Positions 18,787 through 27,535 of a stretch of 64,000 nucleotides of DNA are shown here, in pieces. The position numbers and the translations under genes are program-made. Origin of the DNA: Comamonas testosteroni (GTDB lineage: Bacteria > Pseudomonadota > Gammaproteobacteria > Burkholderiales > Burkholderiaceae_C); assembly GCA_008727115.1 (NCBI GenBank), contig CP044131.1, positions 310,001-374,000 of the forward strand, given 5' to 3'. The notes under the pieces were generated by a model. That model did not search any database. It was not told where the DNA came from and worked only from the letters and a program-made list of their open reading frames with translations. Position 1 is the first letter of the stretch. Each line of letters starts with the position of its first letter.

Positions 18787-19350
18787 CATCTTTTATCCCC
18801 ATGCAACCCGGCCAGGGTTTGCTGCGGGTGAGCCCTGCTGGGCCCCATGGGCATTGGTAAGACCACAGCGCTGCGCAGCTTATGCGGCCAGTTGATGGCT
18901 GGCAGCGATGTGCCCAATCTCGACAAGGCAGCACACTCCAAGGACTTCACGACCGTGGGGGCTGAGTTTGGTGAGATTGACCTGGGATCGGGGGAGCGCT
19001 TGCAGCTGGTTGGAAGTCCAGGGCAGGATCGCTTTGATTTTGTACGCCGCTGGGTGCTCTCTGCCTCAGTAGGTGCGCTGCTGATGCTGGACGTCAATGA
19101 TGCCGCTGCGGTGGATTACGCCTCTGAAATGCTGAAGGGCGTGGCTGAACTGGAGACCTCCCCGCTGATGATCATTCTCAGCTGCCGCTCGGCCAGTGGG
19201 GCACAGCAGGAAGCGTTCAGTGCAGCGCTGCAGGCCAAAGGTCATGACATTGTTCCTCTTGTCGAGGCCGATCCTCGCGATCGTCAGCAGATGCTGGATG
19301 CCCTGGGTGTACTGGCATCACTGCTGTCCTTGCAAAGTCAGAATTTATGA
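18783..19350 (+). pseudogene. Ras-like small GTPase split by a single-base frameshift in the P-loop
   Basis: The frame from 18783 (MTSFIPMQPGQGLLRV) stops at 18858-18860. A second frame, open from 18832 and with its first ATG at 18847, carries the rest of a GTPase. Removing the A at 18831 joins them as RVALLGPMGIGKTTALRS, a complete beta strand plus G1 motif G-x4-G-K-T. Further motifs: switch-I DFTTVGAEFGEID, G3-like LVGSPGQDRFDFVRRW, no clear NKxD. This pattern fits the COG2229/MglA-like GTPases. It could be a true mutation, a sequencing error, or recoding; reinitiation at 18847 would give a protein lacking the first P-loop residues. The following gene overlaps by 4 nt, so the operon structure is intact. 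Confidence 0.8.
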
Positions 19351-19745
19351 AAACCAATAGTCCTCTTGTTATTCCGGCCCACGCAGTCGAGGCCGGTCAG
19401 GAAATCCTGACGCGCGTAGTTGCGCCTGTTGCTGGTGTGCATATCGCTTTGCTTTGCACGCCCGATGGCTTTGAGATCACGGCGCTGCGCATTCGCAGCG
19501 AGCTACCGACCGAGCGCCTGTCCGCCATGGCGGGCTCGCTCATGGCCATGGCCAAGGCCGTGGCCAACGAAATCGGTCACAAAGACTGTAGGCGCCTGAC
19601 TTTCGAGACGGAGTCAGGCACGGTGGTCTTCCAGGCGGTGAACGGCTCTTTTCCGGCAGTTCTTTGTTTGGTGGTGGATCAGAACGCCTTGCTGGGCCGC
19701 GCGCTTTGGGCGGCAGGCGAGGTCTCTACAGGGTATCTGCCCTGA
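19347..19745 (+). CDS. Roadblock/LC7-like protein (first copy)
   Basis: 132 residues. The start ATGA overlaps the GTPase stop. The order is an N-terminal helix (AHAVEAGQEILTRVVAPV), a strand with GVHIALLCTPDGFEI, a helix rich in Ala/Met (MAGSLMAMAKAVANEIG), and the strands LTFETESGTVVFQAV and FPAVLCLVV. This matches the Roadblock/LC7 fold of MglB-type partners of small GTPases. The conserved small-residue helix after a Leu/Ser-rich segment is typical. Inferred role: GTPase-binding or activating subunit. Fold assignment is by pattern only. Confidence 0.7.
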   Translation: MKTNSPLVIPAHAVEAGQEILTRVVAPVAGVHIALLCTPDGFEITALRIRSELPTERLSAMAGSLMAMAKAVANEIGHKDCRRLTFETESGTVVFQAVNGSFPAVLCLVVDQNALLGRALWAAGEVSTGYLP

Positions 19746-19770
19746 TTGAGGTGAGGTTCTGAGGTTAGGG

Positions 19771-19790
19771 TGGGCGCACAGTCTGTGTGC
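19771..19790 (+). other. hairpin in the gap between the two Roadblock genes
   Basis: CGCACAG / CTGTGTGCG-type inverted repeat (stem CGCACA / TGTGCG) 25 nt after the first Roadblock stop. There is no T-tract, so it is more likely an mRNA-stability or partial attenuation hairpin than a terminator. Confidence 0.4.
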
Positions 19791-19824
19791 GGGTTCCTTG
19801 TCTTGCTTTCTATAAGGTGGATTT

Positions 19825-20184
19825 ATGGCCTCTATTCAAGATTCTCTGGACGCTCTGATGATGACTGACGGAGCTGTCTGTGCAGCTCTGGTCGACAGTA
19901 CCAGTGGCATGCTGATGGGCAGCGCCGGCAGTGGTGTCGATATGGAACTGGCTGCAGCAGGCAACACGGAAGTGGTGCGTGCCAAGCTCAAGACCATGCG
20001 CATGCTCAACCTCAATGATCAGATCGACGACATTCTGATCACTCTGGGCAAGCAGTACCACATCATTCGTCCAGTGAGTGCGCATGAGGGCGTGTTCTTC
20101 TATCTGGTTCTGGACAAGACGCGTGCCAACCTGGCGCTGGCCCGTCGCAAGACCATGGATGTGGAAAAGGAACTCAAGCTCTGA
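19825..20184 (+). CDS. Roadblock/LC7-like protein (second copy)
   Basis: 119 residues, start after AAGGTGG. It opens with a helix (SIQDSLDALMMTDGAVCAAL), then DSTSGMLMGSAGSGVDMELAAAG, NTEVVRAKLKTMRML, a strand IDDILITLGKQYHIIRPV and FFYLVLDKTRANLALARRK. This is the textbook Roadblock arrangement and is closer to the family than the first copy. Two different Roadblock proteins next to one GTPase recall MglB and MglC of Myxococcus. It is followed by a strong terminator, so it is the last gene of the cassette. Confidence 0.78.
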   Translation: MASIQDSLDALMMTDGAVCAALVDSTSGMLMGSAGSGVDMELAAAGNTEVVRAKLKTMRMLNLNDQIDDILITLGKQYHIIRPVSAHEGVFFYLVLDKTRANLALARRKTMDVEKELKL

Positions 20185-20206
20185 GTGCCCCGGACTCCTG
20201 TGAAAC

Positions 20207-20232
20207 AAAGCCTGCCTGGAGCAGGCTTTTTT
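20207..20232 (+). terminator. intrinsic terminator of the GTPase/Roadblock cassette
   Basis: Stem AAAGCCTGC / GCAGGCTTT, 5-nt loop, then TTT, 23 nt after the last stop. Confidence 0.9.
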
Positions 20233-20327
20233 GTGGCTGCGCTCATCGCTGTGTGCGACGGCTGACTGCAAATAATTTCAGGTGAGCAAAGGGCGCTATT
20301 TCACCGCTGTGCATTCACAATTTGCGG

Positions 20328-21287
20328 GTGCTGTCCGTTCTCCTCATCACCTTTCCCTTCTTCTCGCTGGTGGCCTGCGGCTTTATCGCCACCTGGCGCG
20401 GCGTGCTGCCGCAAGCCGCCATACCGGGACTCAACGCCTTTGTGCTGTACTTTGCGCTGCCCTGCATGCTGTACCGCTTTGGCGCGCAAACCCCCATTCA
20501 CCAGCTGCTGGACACCAACGTCACCGCCGTCTATCTGCTGTGCGCCGTGCTGATGGTAGGCGTGACGGTGACGCTGACCCGCAAGCGCATGGGCTGGAAC
20601 GATGCCGCCTTTGGCGCACTGGTGGCCGCTTTCCCCAATACCGGCTTTATGGGCGTGCCCATGTTGGTGGCGCTGCTGGGCGCGCAAAGCGCTGGGCCGG
20701 TCATCGTCACCATGGCCATCGACATGGTCATCACCACCTCGGCCTGCATTGCGCTCTCTCGCCTCGACTTTGCTGGCGGGCAAGGTCGAAGCGGTGTCTG
20801 GGCGGCTGTGCGCAACTCTCTCAAAGGCATGCTCTCCAACCCCATGCCTTGGGCGATTTTGCTGGGCGGGCTGGCATCCGCCATGGGCTGGGTGCTGCCT
20901 GAGCCCGTGGACAAAACCGTGGCCATGCTGGCTGGCGCGGCCTCGCCCGTGGCGTTGTTCACCATCGGCGCAGTGCTGGCACGCTCGCAGATGAATAGCC
21001 ATGAGCGCGTAGCCGTGCGCGACTACGTGCCGATTGCACTGGCAAAACTTATCCTCCACCCGCTGCTGGTCTGGGCTGTGGGCATGGCCGCCATCGGACT
21101 GGGAATGCCGCTGCAGCATGAAACGCTGGTCGTTCTGGTGCTGCTGGCGGCCCTGCCATCGGCCAGCAATGTATCGCTACTGACAGAGCGCTACGGCGCC
21201 CACAGCGGCCGCGTGGCTCGCATCATTCTGGTGTCGACCAGCCTGGCCTTTCTGACTTTCTCTGCCGCTGTGGCCTTGATGGTCTAG
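20328..21287 (+). CDS. AEC-family transporter (auxin efflux carrier-type permease)
   Basis: 319 residues from the GTG at 20328, which gives the family start MLSVLLITFPFFSLVACGF; a TTG at 20322 is in frame. About ten hydrophobic helices with the family segments FALPCMLYRFG, AFPNTGFMGVPMLVALLG and LLAALPSASNVSLLTERYG. AEC carriers move organic acids such as malonate or malate across the inner membrane; the substrate cannot be read here. No ribosome-binding site is obvious. A terminator lies before it and an interspersed repeat after it, so it is probably a single-gene unit. Confidence 0.85.
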   Translation: MLSVLLITFPFFSLVACGFIATWRGVLPQAAIPGLNAFVLYFALPCMLYRFGAQTPIHQLLDTNVTAVYLLCAVLMVGVTVTLTRKRMGWNDAAFGALVAAFPNTGFMGVPMLVALLGAQSAGPVIVTMAIDMVITTSACIALSRLDFAGGQGRSGVWAAVRNSLKGMLSNPMPWAILLGGLASAMGWVLPEPVDKTVAMLAGAASPVALFTIGAVLARSQMNSHERVAVRDYVPIALAKLILHPLLVWAVGMAAIGLGMPLQHETLVVLVLLAALPSASNVSLLTERYGAHSGRVARIILVSTSLAFLTFSAAVALMV

Positions 21288-21336
21288 CAAAAACAATAGC
21301 GGTCAGCGCTCAGCCGGTATGAGGAATCTGCTGTTT
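21284..21336. repeat. AGCGCTT-type interspersed repeat
   Basis: TAGCAAAAACAATAGCGGTC, AGCGCTCAGCCGG, then GAATCTGCTGTTTTGATG, between two convergent genes. The ends match the copy at 21884-21936. Confidence 0.5.
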
Positions 21337-21351
21337 TGATGGCGATGCCCG

Positions 21352-21756
21352 TTAGAGCATCGTTTGAAGCGATGGAATGATGGACTCACGGAGCATAGGC
21401 GCAACATCTGGCGGCGTTGAAATGCTCAAGGGAAGCCACTTCATTTCTGCGATTTCGGCCGCATGGGCAGGCGTCTGACCCCTGGGTAACTGAGCCAGAA
21501 ATACCTGTGCATTGACCAAGGTGTCGGCCTCATTTGCCGCAACTGCATCAAATGACCCCATAAAGCGCAACGCAGAGGCAGCAACTGAGATTTGCAGCTC
21601 TTCTTCCAGCTCGCGGATCAGCGCTTCGGTCGGTGTTTCATCTGCGTCGAGCTTGCCGCCAGGGAGCATCCAGGCGGTGGTGTTCTGCTTGCGAACGACC
21701 AGCAGTTCATGCTTGTCGTTGATAAAGCAGGCGGTAGCAATCTTCAGGGTTGTCAT
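21352..21756 (-). CDS. NUDIX hydrolase
   Basis: 134 residues. Nudix box GGKLDADETPTEALIRELEE near residue 33 keeps the metal-binding RELEEE core; the usual Gly after it is Leu. Single-domain members hydrolyse nucleoside diphosphate derivatives, for example in nucleotide-pool cleaning; the substrate is not predictable here. It stands alone between two interspersed repeats. Confidence 0.88.
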   Translation of the reverse strand: MTTLKIATACFINDKHELLVVRKQNTTAWMLPGGKLDADETPTEALIRELEEELQISVAASALRFMGSFDAVAANEADTLVNAQVFLAQLPRGQTPAHAAEIAEMKWLPLSISTPPDVAPMLRESIIPSLQTML

Positions 21757-21883
21757 CCAGGAAGTTTAAAAGCCCATACCAGAACTTCTGGCCTACCACG
21801 ATCAAACCTGCATGCATTGCTGAGCTTATGCCGCCGAATGGCGGTGCTTGCCAAGTTAGCCGTATTTCCCAGAAATGAATCAA

Positions 21884-21936
21884 AAACAATAGCGTATTGC
21901 GCATGCCCAGTAAGCGAAATCCGCTGTTTTATATAA
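21884..21936. repeat. AGCGCTT-type interspersed repeat
   Basis: AAAAACAATAGCGTATTGCG, CCCAGTAAGCG, then AAATCCGCTGTTTTATAT. Confidence 0.5.
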
Positions 21937-21980
21937 ATTACAACAATCATGTGCATCGCCCCTTTCGCAAGAGACAGCAA

Positions 21981-22073
21981 GCAAGGGCCGCCCCGCAGCG
22001 AGGCTGTCGTCCCCCTCCCGTAGCGCGAAGCGCGTAGAGAGAGGGGGAAGGCGCGTCAGCGCCTCAGGGGGAG
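21981..22073 (-). repeat. GC-rich 3'-flank repeat, copy B
   Basis: Read on the minus strand: CTCCCCCTGAGGCGCTGAC, the CCCCCTCTC / GGGAGGGGG stem around CTACGCGCTTCGCGCTAC, then GACGACAGCCTCGCTGC and GGGGCGGCCCTTGC. It begins 3 nt after the asparaginase stop, in the direction of that gene. Confidence 0.85.
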
Positions 22074-22076
22074 CAA

Positions 22077-23336
<1,260 letters not shown>

Positions 23337-23339
23337 TTA

Positions 23340-23390
23340 ATTTGATAGCCTAAAGCGCTTATGTATCAAGCGTTGGAGGCTAAAAACATC
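23340..23390. repeat. AGCGCTT-type interspersed repeat
   Basis: TTTGATAGCCTAAAGCGCTT then AAGCGTTGGAGGCTAAAAAC. It overlaps the last base pairs of the priA stop. Confidence 0.55.
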
Positions 23391-25554
23391 AAATGCTTAA
23401 AGGATCTACATCCACCAGCCAGCGCACCAGTGGCCTGTGTTCTGGCAGGCTGCGAAGCCAGTGCAGATACTGCTGCCAGGCGCTCAGAAAGCGCAGCAGG
23501 GCGCCGCGGTTGCTGGCTTCCAACAGCATCTGGGCACGCTCCACATTGGCCACGCGCTGTACGGCCATGGGGATGGGCGGGTAGATGAAAACCTCGTCCA
23601 GATACGGCAGCTTTGCATCGCGGGCGACCTGGGTGGCAGCGGTCAGAAAAGCCTGGGCGGCCTCCTGCGTGCGCGCATCGGCGCGGACGATGGCCTGGAA
23701 GGCATAGGGCGGCATACCGGCATCCAGCCGCTCCTTGAGCTGTCGTTTGGCAAACGCTGGATAGTCGTGTTTGCGCAGCGCGGTATAGACGGCGTTTTGC
23801 GGATCGTACGTCTGAACCCACATTTCAGGATGGCTGCCCTGGGCCTTCACATATTGCGCATCACGCCCGGCGCGACCTGCGGCCTGCATCAGCAGGCAGA
23901 ACAGCCGCTCCGGCGCACGGTAGTCGCTGGAGTACAGCGCGCTGTCGGGCTGCACGGCAGCCACCAGTGTGATGCGGCGAAAGTCATGGCCTTTGGCCAC
24001 CATCTGAGTGCCGACCAGCACATCGACATCACCGGCGTGGACCTGGGCCAGTTGCTCCTCCAGACTGCCCTTGGCCTTGGTGGTGTCGGCATCGATGCGT
24101 GCCACACGGGTGGGGTTGCCATCGGGGCGCTGCACATTGCGCAGCAGTCGCTCCAGCTCTTCCTGGAGTTGCTCCGTACCCTTGCCCAACGGCAGGATGT
24201 CGGGGTTGCCGCAACTGGGGCAGGCAAAAGGCACACGCTGGGTAAAGCCGCAGTGGTGGCAGCGCAGGGTGCGGTCGCCCTTGTGAAAGACCTGGTGGGC
24301 GCTGCAGTGCGGGCAGTCGCTTTTCCAGTTGCAGTCTGCGCAGAACAGCACGGGCGCAAAGCCGCGGCGGTTGAGCAGAATCAGGCTTTGTTCACCGCGC
24401 AGCACGCGCTCGGTAATTGCTTCGATCAGAGGTGGCGAAAAGACGGCACGCTTGGGCTGCTGGGTCATGTCCACCAGCCGTACTTTGGGCAGCGATGCAG
24501 AGCCGATGCGGCTGGGCATATGCAGGCGCAGATAGCGGCCGACTTCGGGATCCGAGGCATGCCAGCTCTCCAGCGATGGCGTGGCGCTGCCCAGAATCAC
24601 CTTGGCTCCGCTATCGCGCCCGCGCCAGATGGCCAGATCGCGGGCGGAGTAGCGTGCACCTTCCTGCTGCTTGTAGCTGGCGTCGTGCTCCTCATCGACC
24701 ACGATCAGTGCCAGTTGCGGCAGGCTGGCAAAAATGGCCATGCGCGTACCCAGCACGATGCGGGCGCGGCCGGTGTGGGCCGCCAGCCAGCTTTTGAGGC
24801 GCTGCGGGTTGGTCATGCCGCTGTGCATGCTCACAACAGCTCCCTTGCCGTACTGCGGCACAAAGCGGGCGACAAAGCGCTCTTCCAACTGCGGCGTGAG
24901 GTTGATCTCGGGCACCATCACCAGCGCCTGTGCCTCGGGGTTGGCATCCAGCACGGCCTGCACGGCGCGCAGATAGACCTCGGTCTTGCCGCTGCCAGTA
25001 CTGCCATAGAGCAGAAAGGGGCCGGGGTTTTGCTCGATTTGCTCGAAAACCGAGGACTGCTCTGCGCTAAGTGCTACTGATAAAGGCTTTTCGGGCGCTG
25101 CTGGCGTGAGGGCTACGGCAGTTTGCGTGTCATTCGTCAGCTCTTCTGCTTTGGCTTTTTTCTTGCTTCTGGATTTGGTGGCTTTGGGAGGAGTCAGCCG
25201 CCGAGCCAGTTGCTCGGGCGTCATATCGCGCAGCTGAGGCGGGAGTGCGGTGATGGCGATTTCACCGATGCTGCGTTGGTAGTAGTGGGCAGCAAAGGCA
25301 ACCAGCTTTCGCCAGGGCTGATCCAGTGGTGCTATGTCCTCTAGCAAAGTGGCAATGTTGCGCAGTTGCACCCCTTCGGGTATGGCATCTGGGGATGCAG
25401 GCGTATCCCAGACAACGCCCAGCAACTCTCTTTTTCCCAGAGGCACGCGCACCAGTGTGCCGGGCTCCAGCGCTGTCTCGCTGCCATAGCTCAACAGGTC
25501 GCCTACGGCACTGTGAGCAGGTGTGTGTACGGCAACGTGAACGAGGAGGGACAT
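23389..25554 (-). CDS. priA: primosomal replication-restart helicase PriA
   Basis: 721 residues from the ATG giving MSLLVHVAVHTP. SF2 helicase motifs: YGSTGSGKTEVYLR, LIVVDEEHDASYKQQ, LILLNRRGFAPV. Between the helicase lobes are the eight zinc-binding Cys (CADC, CPHC, CHHC, CPSC). The N-terminal 3'-DNA-binding domain and the C-terminal domain ending SLPEHRPLVRWLVDVDPLS are complete. PriA reloads the replisome at collapsed forks. A Lys/Ser-rich insertion (residues about 135-160) precedes the helicase core. Confidence 0.95.
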   Translation of the reverse strand: MSLLVHVAVHTPAHSAVGDLLSYGSETALEPGTLVRVPLGKRELLGVVWDTPASPDAIPEGVQLRNIATLLEDIAPLDQPWRKLVAFAAHYYQRSIGEIAITALPPQLRDMTPEQLARRLTPPKATKSRSKKKAKAEELTNDTQTAVALTPAAPEKPLSVALSAEQSSVFEQIEQNPGPFLLYGSTGSGKTEVYLRAVQAVLDANPEAQALVMVPEINLTPQLEERFVARFVPQYGKGAVVSMHSGMTNPQRLKSWLAAHTGRARIVLGTRMAIFASLPQLALIVVDEEHDASYKQQEGARYSARDLAIWRGRDSGAKVILGSATPSLESWHASDPEVGRYLRLHMPSRIGSASLPKVRLVDMTQQPKRAVFSPPLIEAITERVLRGEQSLILLNRRGFAPVLFCADCNWKSDCPHCSAHQVFHKGDRTLRCHHCGFTQRVPFACPSCGNPDILPLGKGTEQLQEELERLLRNVQRPDGNPTRVARIDADTTKAKGSLEEQLAQVHAGDVDVLVGTQMVAKGHDFRRITLVAAVQPDSALYSSDYRAPERLFCLLMQAAGRAGRDAQYVKAQGSHPEMWVQTYDPQNAVYTALRKHDYPAFAKRQLKERLDAGMPPYAFQAIVRADARTQEAAQAFLTAATQVARDAKLPYLDEVFIYPPIPMAVQRVANVERAQMLLEASNRGALLRFLSAWQQYLHWLRSLPEHRPLVRWLVDVDPLSI

Positions 25555-26009
25555 GGATGGAAAGCGAAAGGAAAAGTGGCAACTCTCCAGAGCTATAGCA
25601 GATTTTGAGACCTGCAAAGGTTTTGCGCTCTGTGGATAACTTTGTGAGAAAAAATATGCCTGAACCTGGCGGTTGAGGCTGGAGATGAACGGTGAAGCTT
25701 TGCTTTATCTTCTTTATTTTGGTGAAATCATATAAAAATCAATGACTTGAGTTTTATTTTGGAGGCTTGTCAAGAGTTCTGAAAACCGGGCGAGGTCGTG
25801 GGTCTGCTTTGCCGTATCTGTGCATAAATCAAGTGCTGAGGCACTGTCAACCGAGAAGCCCCCTAAACCTAAATGCATGCAAATGACGGTTCAAAGTCTT
25901 TAAGTCCTGAAAAAAGTAGCACTAATGCAAGCAGTCATCAGCTACGGCAATTACCTGGGGTATCCATATGTGGATAACTTCGGAGTCTTGCGGGTCTGAG
26001 AAGAGAAAA

Positions 26010-26039
26010 AATAAAAAAGCGCCAAGCATGGCTGGCGCT
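26010..26039 (-). terminator. intrinsic terminator downstream of hemE
   Basis: On the minus strand, AGCGCCA / TGGCGCT stem with an 8-nt loop followed by TTTTTTATTTTT. It is about 165 nt beyond the hemE stop. Confidence 0.8.
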
Positions 26040-26098
26040 GAAATTCTCAGGGTTGAGAGTTAATGATTTGAAATCAATGACTTATAAGAATTCTTTTG

Positions 26099-26130
26099 GG
26101 TTGTTGCACGAGGAATGTCGTGCAATAACC
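26099..26130. other. long inverted repeat between hemE and its terminator
   Basis: GGTTGTTGCACGA / TCGTGCAATAACC: 12 of 13 positions pair (the ninth is a G-T), around a 6-nt loop GGAATG. It could be an RNA hairpin in the hemE 3' UTR or a protein-binding site. Confidence 0.45.
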
Positions 26131-26168
26131 ATTGTCTCTGTTTGGGTAATAAGCCGGGTTTTCTCTAT

Positions 26169-26194
26169 GACGACAGCCATCGCAGGCTGTTGTC
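26169..26194. other. hairpin directly after hemE
   Basis: GACGACAGCC / GGCTGTTGTC with a 6-nt loop and one G-T pair. There is no T-tract; it probably stabilises the hemE mRNA end. Confidence 0.4.
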
Positions 26195-26204
26195 ACAGGC
26201 TTGA

Positions 26205-27320
26205 TCAGCCCTGAGTACGCAGCAGGCGAGAGTGGCTGTGGACTGTCTCCACCAAGGCTGCTACATGCTCGGGCGGAGTGAATTGGCTGATGCCATGGCC
26301 CAGGTTGAAGATGTGGGTAGGGCCGGTGGTGGTCTTGTCGGTGTGCGGCTTGCCGAAGCTGTCCAGCACGGCGCGCGCTTGTGCGGCGACCTGCTCTGGC
26401 TGTGCAAACAGCACATTGGGATCGATATTGCCCTGCAGTGCCTTGCCGGGGCCGCCGACCTCACCACCCACAATGGCGCGGGCCTTGCCCAGGTTGGCCG
26501 TCCAGTCCAGGCCCAGCACTTCGCAGTCCAGGTCCTTCATGTCGTCCAGCCAGATGCCGCCGCCCTTGGTAAAGACCAGGCGCGGTACATCGGTGCCGTC
26601 TACGCCGGTTCGCTTGAGCTGGGCCAGCACACGCTTGGTATAGGCCAGGCTGAACTCCTGGAACGCGCCGTCGGCGAGCACGCCGCCCCAGCTGTCAAAA
26701 ATCATCACGGCCTGGGCACCAGCGTCGATCTGGGCATTCAGGTACTGGGCCACGCTGTCGGCGTTGACTTGCAGAATGCGGTGCATCAGGTCGGGGCGCG
26801 AGTACATCAGCGACTTGACGGTACGGTAGTCGTCGCTGCCCTTGCCTTCGGTCATATAGCAGGCCAGCGTCCAGGGGCTGCCCGAGAAGCCGATCAGTGG
26901 CACACGGCCGTTGAGCGCCTTGCGGATGCTGGTGACGGCATCGAAGACATAGCGCAGTTTGTCCATATCGGGCACGGCCAACTCGGCCACGGCGGCCTCA
27001 TCACGCACCACCTTGGCAAAGCGTGGACCTTCGCCTTCGGCAAAGGTTAGGCCCAGGCCCATGGCGTCGGGCACGGTGAGGATGTCGCTGAACAGGATGG
27101 CAGCGTCGAGCGGGAAGCGCTCCAGCGGCTGCAGCGTCACTTCGGTGGCGTAGTCCACATTGGTGGCCAGGCCCATGAAGCTGCCGGCCTTGGCACGGGT
27201 CGCTTTGTATTCAGGCAGGTAACGTCCCGCCTGGCGCATCAGCCACAGGGGCGTGTAGTCAGTAGCCTGGCGACGGCACGCGCGCAGGAAGGTGTCATTG
27301 GTCAGGGGGGCGAAACTCAT
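26205..27320 (-). CDS. hemE: uroporphyrinogen III decarboxylase
   Basis: 371 residues from the ATG giving [17 protein letters not shown]. Family signatures: [16 protein letters not shown] near residue 26, [18 protein letters not shown] with the catalytic Asp near residue 78, [15 protein letters not shown] and the C-terminal [16 protein letters not shown]. It decarboxylates uroporphyrinogen III to coproporphyrinogen III in haem synthesis, in the cytoplasm. Divergent from olsB. Confidence 0.96.
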   Translation of the reverse strand: MSFAPLTNDTFLRACRRQATDYTPLWLMRQAGRYLPEYKATRAKAGSFMGLATNVDYATEVTLQPLERFPLDAAILFSDILTVPDAMGLGLTFAEGEGPRFAKVVRDEAAVAELAVPDMDKLRYVFDAVTSIRKALNGRVPLIGFSGSPWTLACYMTEGKGSDDYRTVKSLMYSRPDLMHRILQVNADSVAQYLNAQIDAGAQAVMIFDSWGGVLADGAFQEFSLAYTKRVLAQLKRTGVDGTDVPRLVFTKGGGIWLDDMKDLDCEVLGLDWTANLGKARAIVGGEVGGPGKALQGNIDPNVLFAQPEQVAAQARAVLDSFGKPHTDKTTTGPTHIFNLGHGISQFTPPEHVAALVETVHSHSRLLRTQG

Positions 27321-27409
27321 GGGCCAATTGTCGCCCACTCTGGCTTTTCTATTCATTACATTCCCGAGCTGTCACCCACACCTCTGGGGCTTAACGGTTT
27401 TTTACGCAC

Positions 27410-27442
27410 TGTCACGCAAGCGTCATGCAACTGTCGCGCAAG
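27410..27442 (+). promoter_or_regulatory. Pho-box array (three 11-bp direct repeats) upstream of olsB
   Basis: TGTCACGCAAG, CGTCATGCAAC and TGTCGCGCAAG follow one another without gaps. An 11-bp phased repeat beginning (C)TGTCA is the architecture bound by PhoB. It lies 94 nt before the olsB start, in the divergent hemE-olsB gap. Confidence 0.7.
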
Positions 27443-27535
27443 TTTCATTTGCGTTTTCCACAATGACGGCACGCAGACATACCGTGTGGCACAGGCAGGC
27501 CGCCAGCTGCGTCCAACACTGAGAGGAAAGCAGGC

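Larger units (their letters stand above)
21757..22076. other. intergenic region without genes, filled with repeats
   Basis: About 320 nt between the NUDIX gene and the asparaginase stop. It holds one AGCGCTT-type repeat (21884-21936) and GC-rich copy B (21981-22073). The remaining about 130 nt next to the NUDIX start would hold its promoter; no clear coding potential was seen on either strand. Confidence 0.6.
25555..26204. other. 650-nt AT-rich non-coding region with two DnaA-box-like 9-mers
   Basis: No convincing gene was seen between priA and hemE. TGTGGATAA (reverse complement of the DnaA box TTATCCACA) occurs at 25631-25639 and 25969-25977. The hemE side holds a terminator and two inverted repeats listed separately. 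The priA promoter must lie at the left end. The base composition is clearly lower in GC than the neighbouring genes. Confidence 0.6.

Noticed and set aside
25631-25977. DnaA boxes as a replication origin
   Set aside because: Only two boxes, no dnaA, dnaN, gidA or parAB genes nearby. A regulatory or titration role is more likely.
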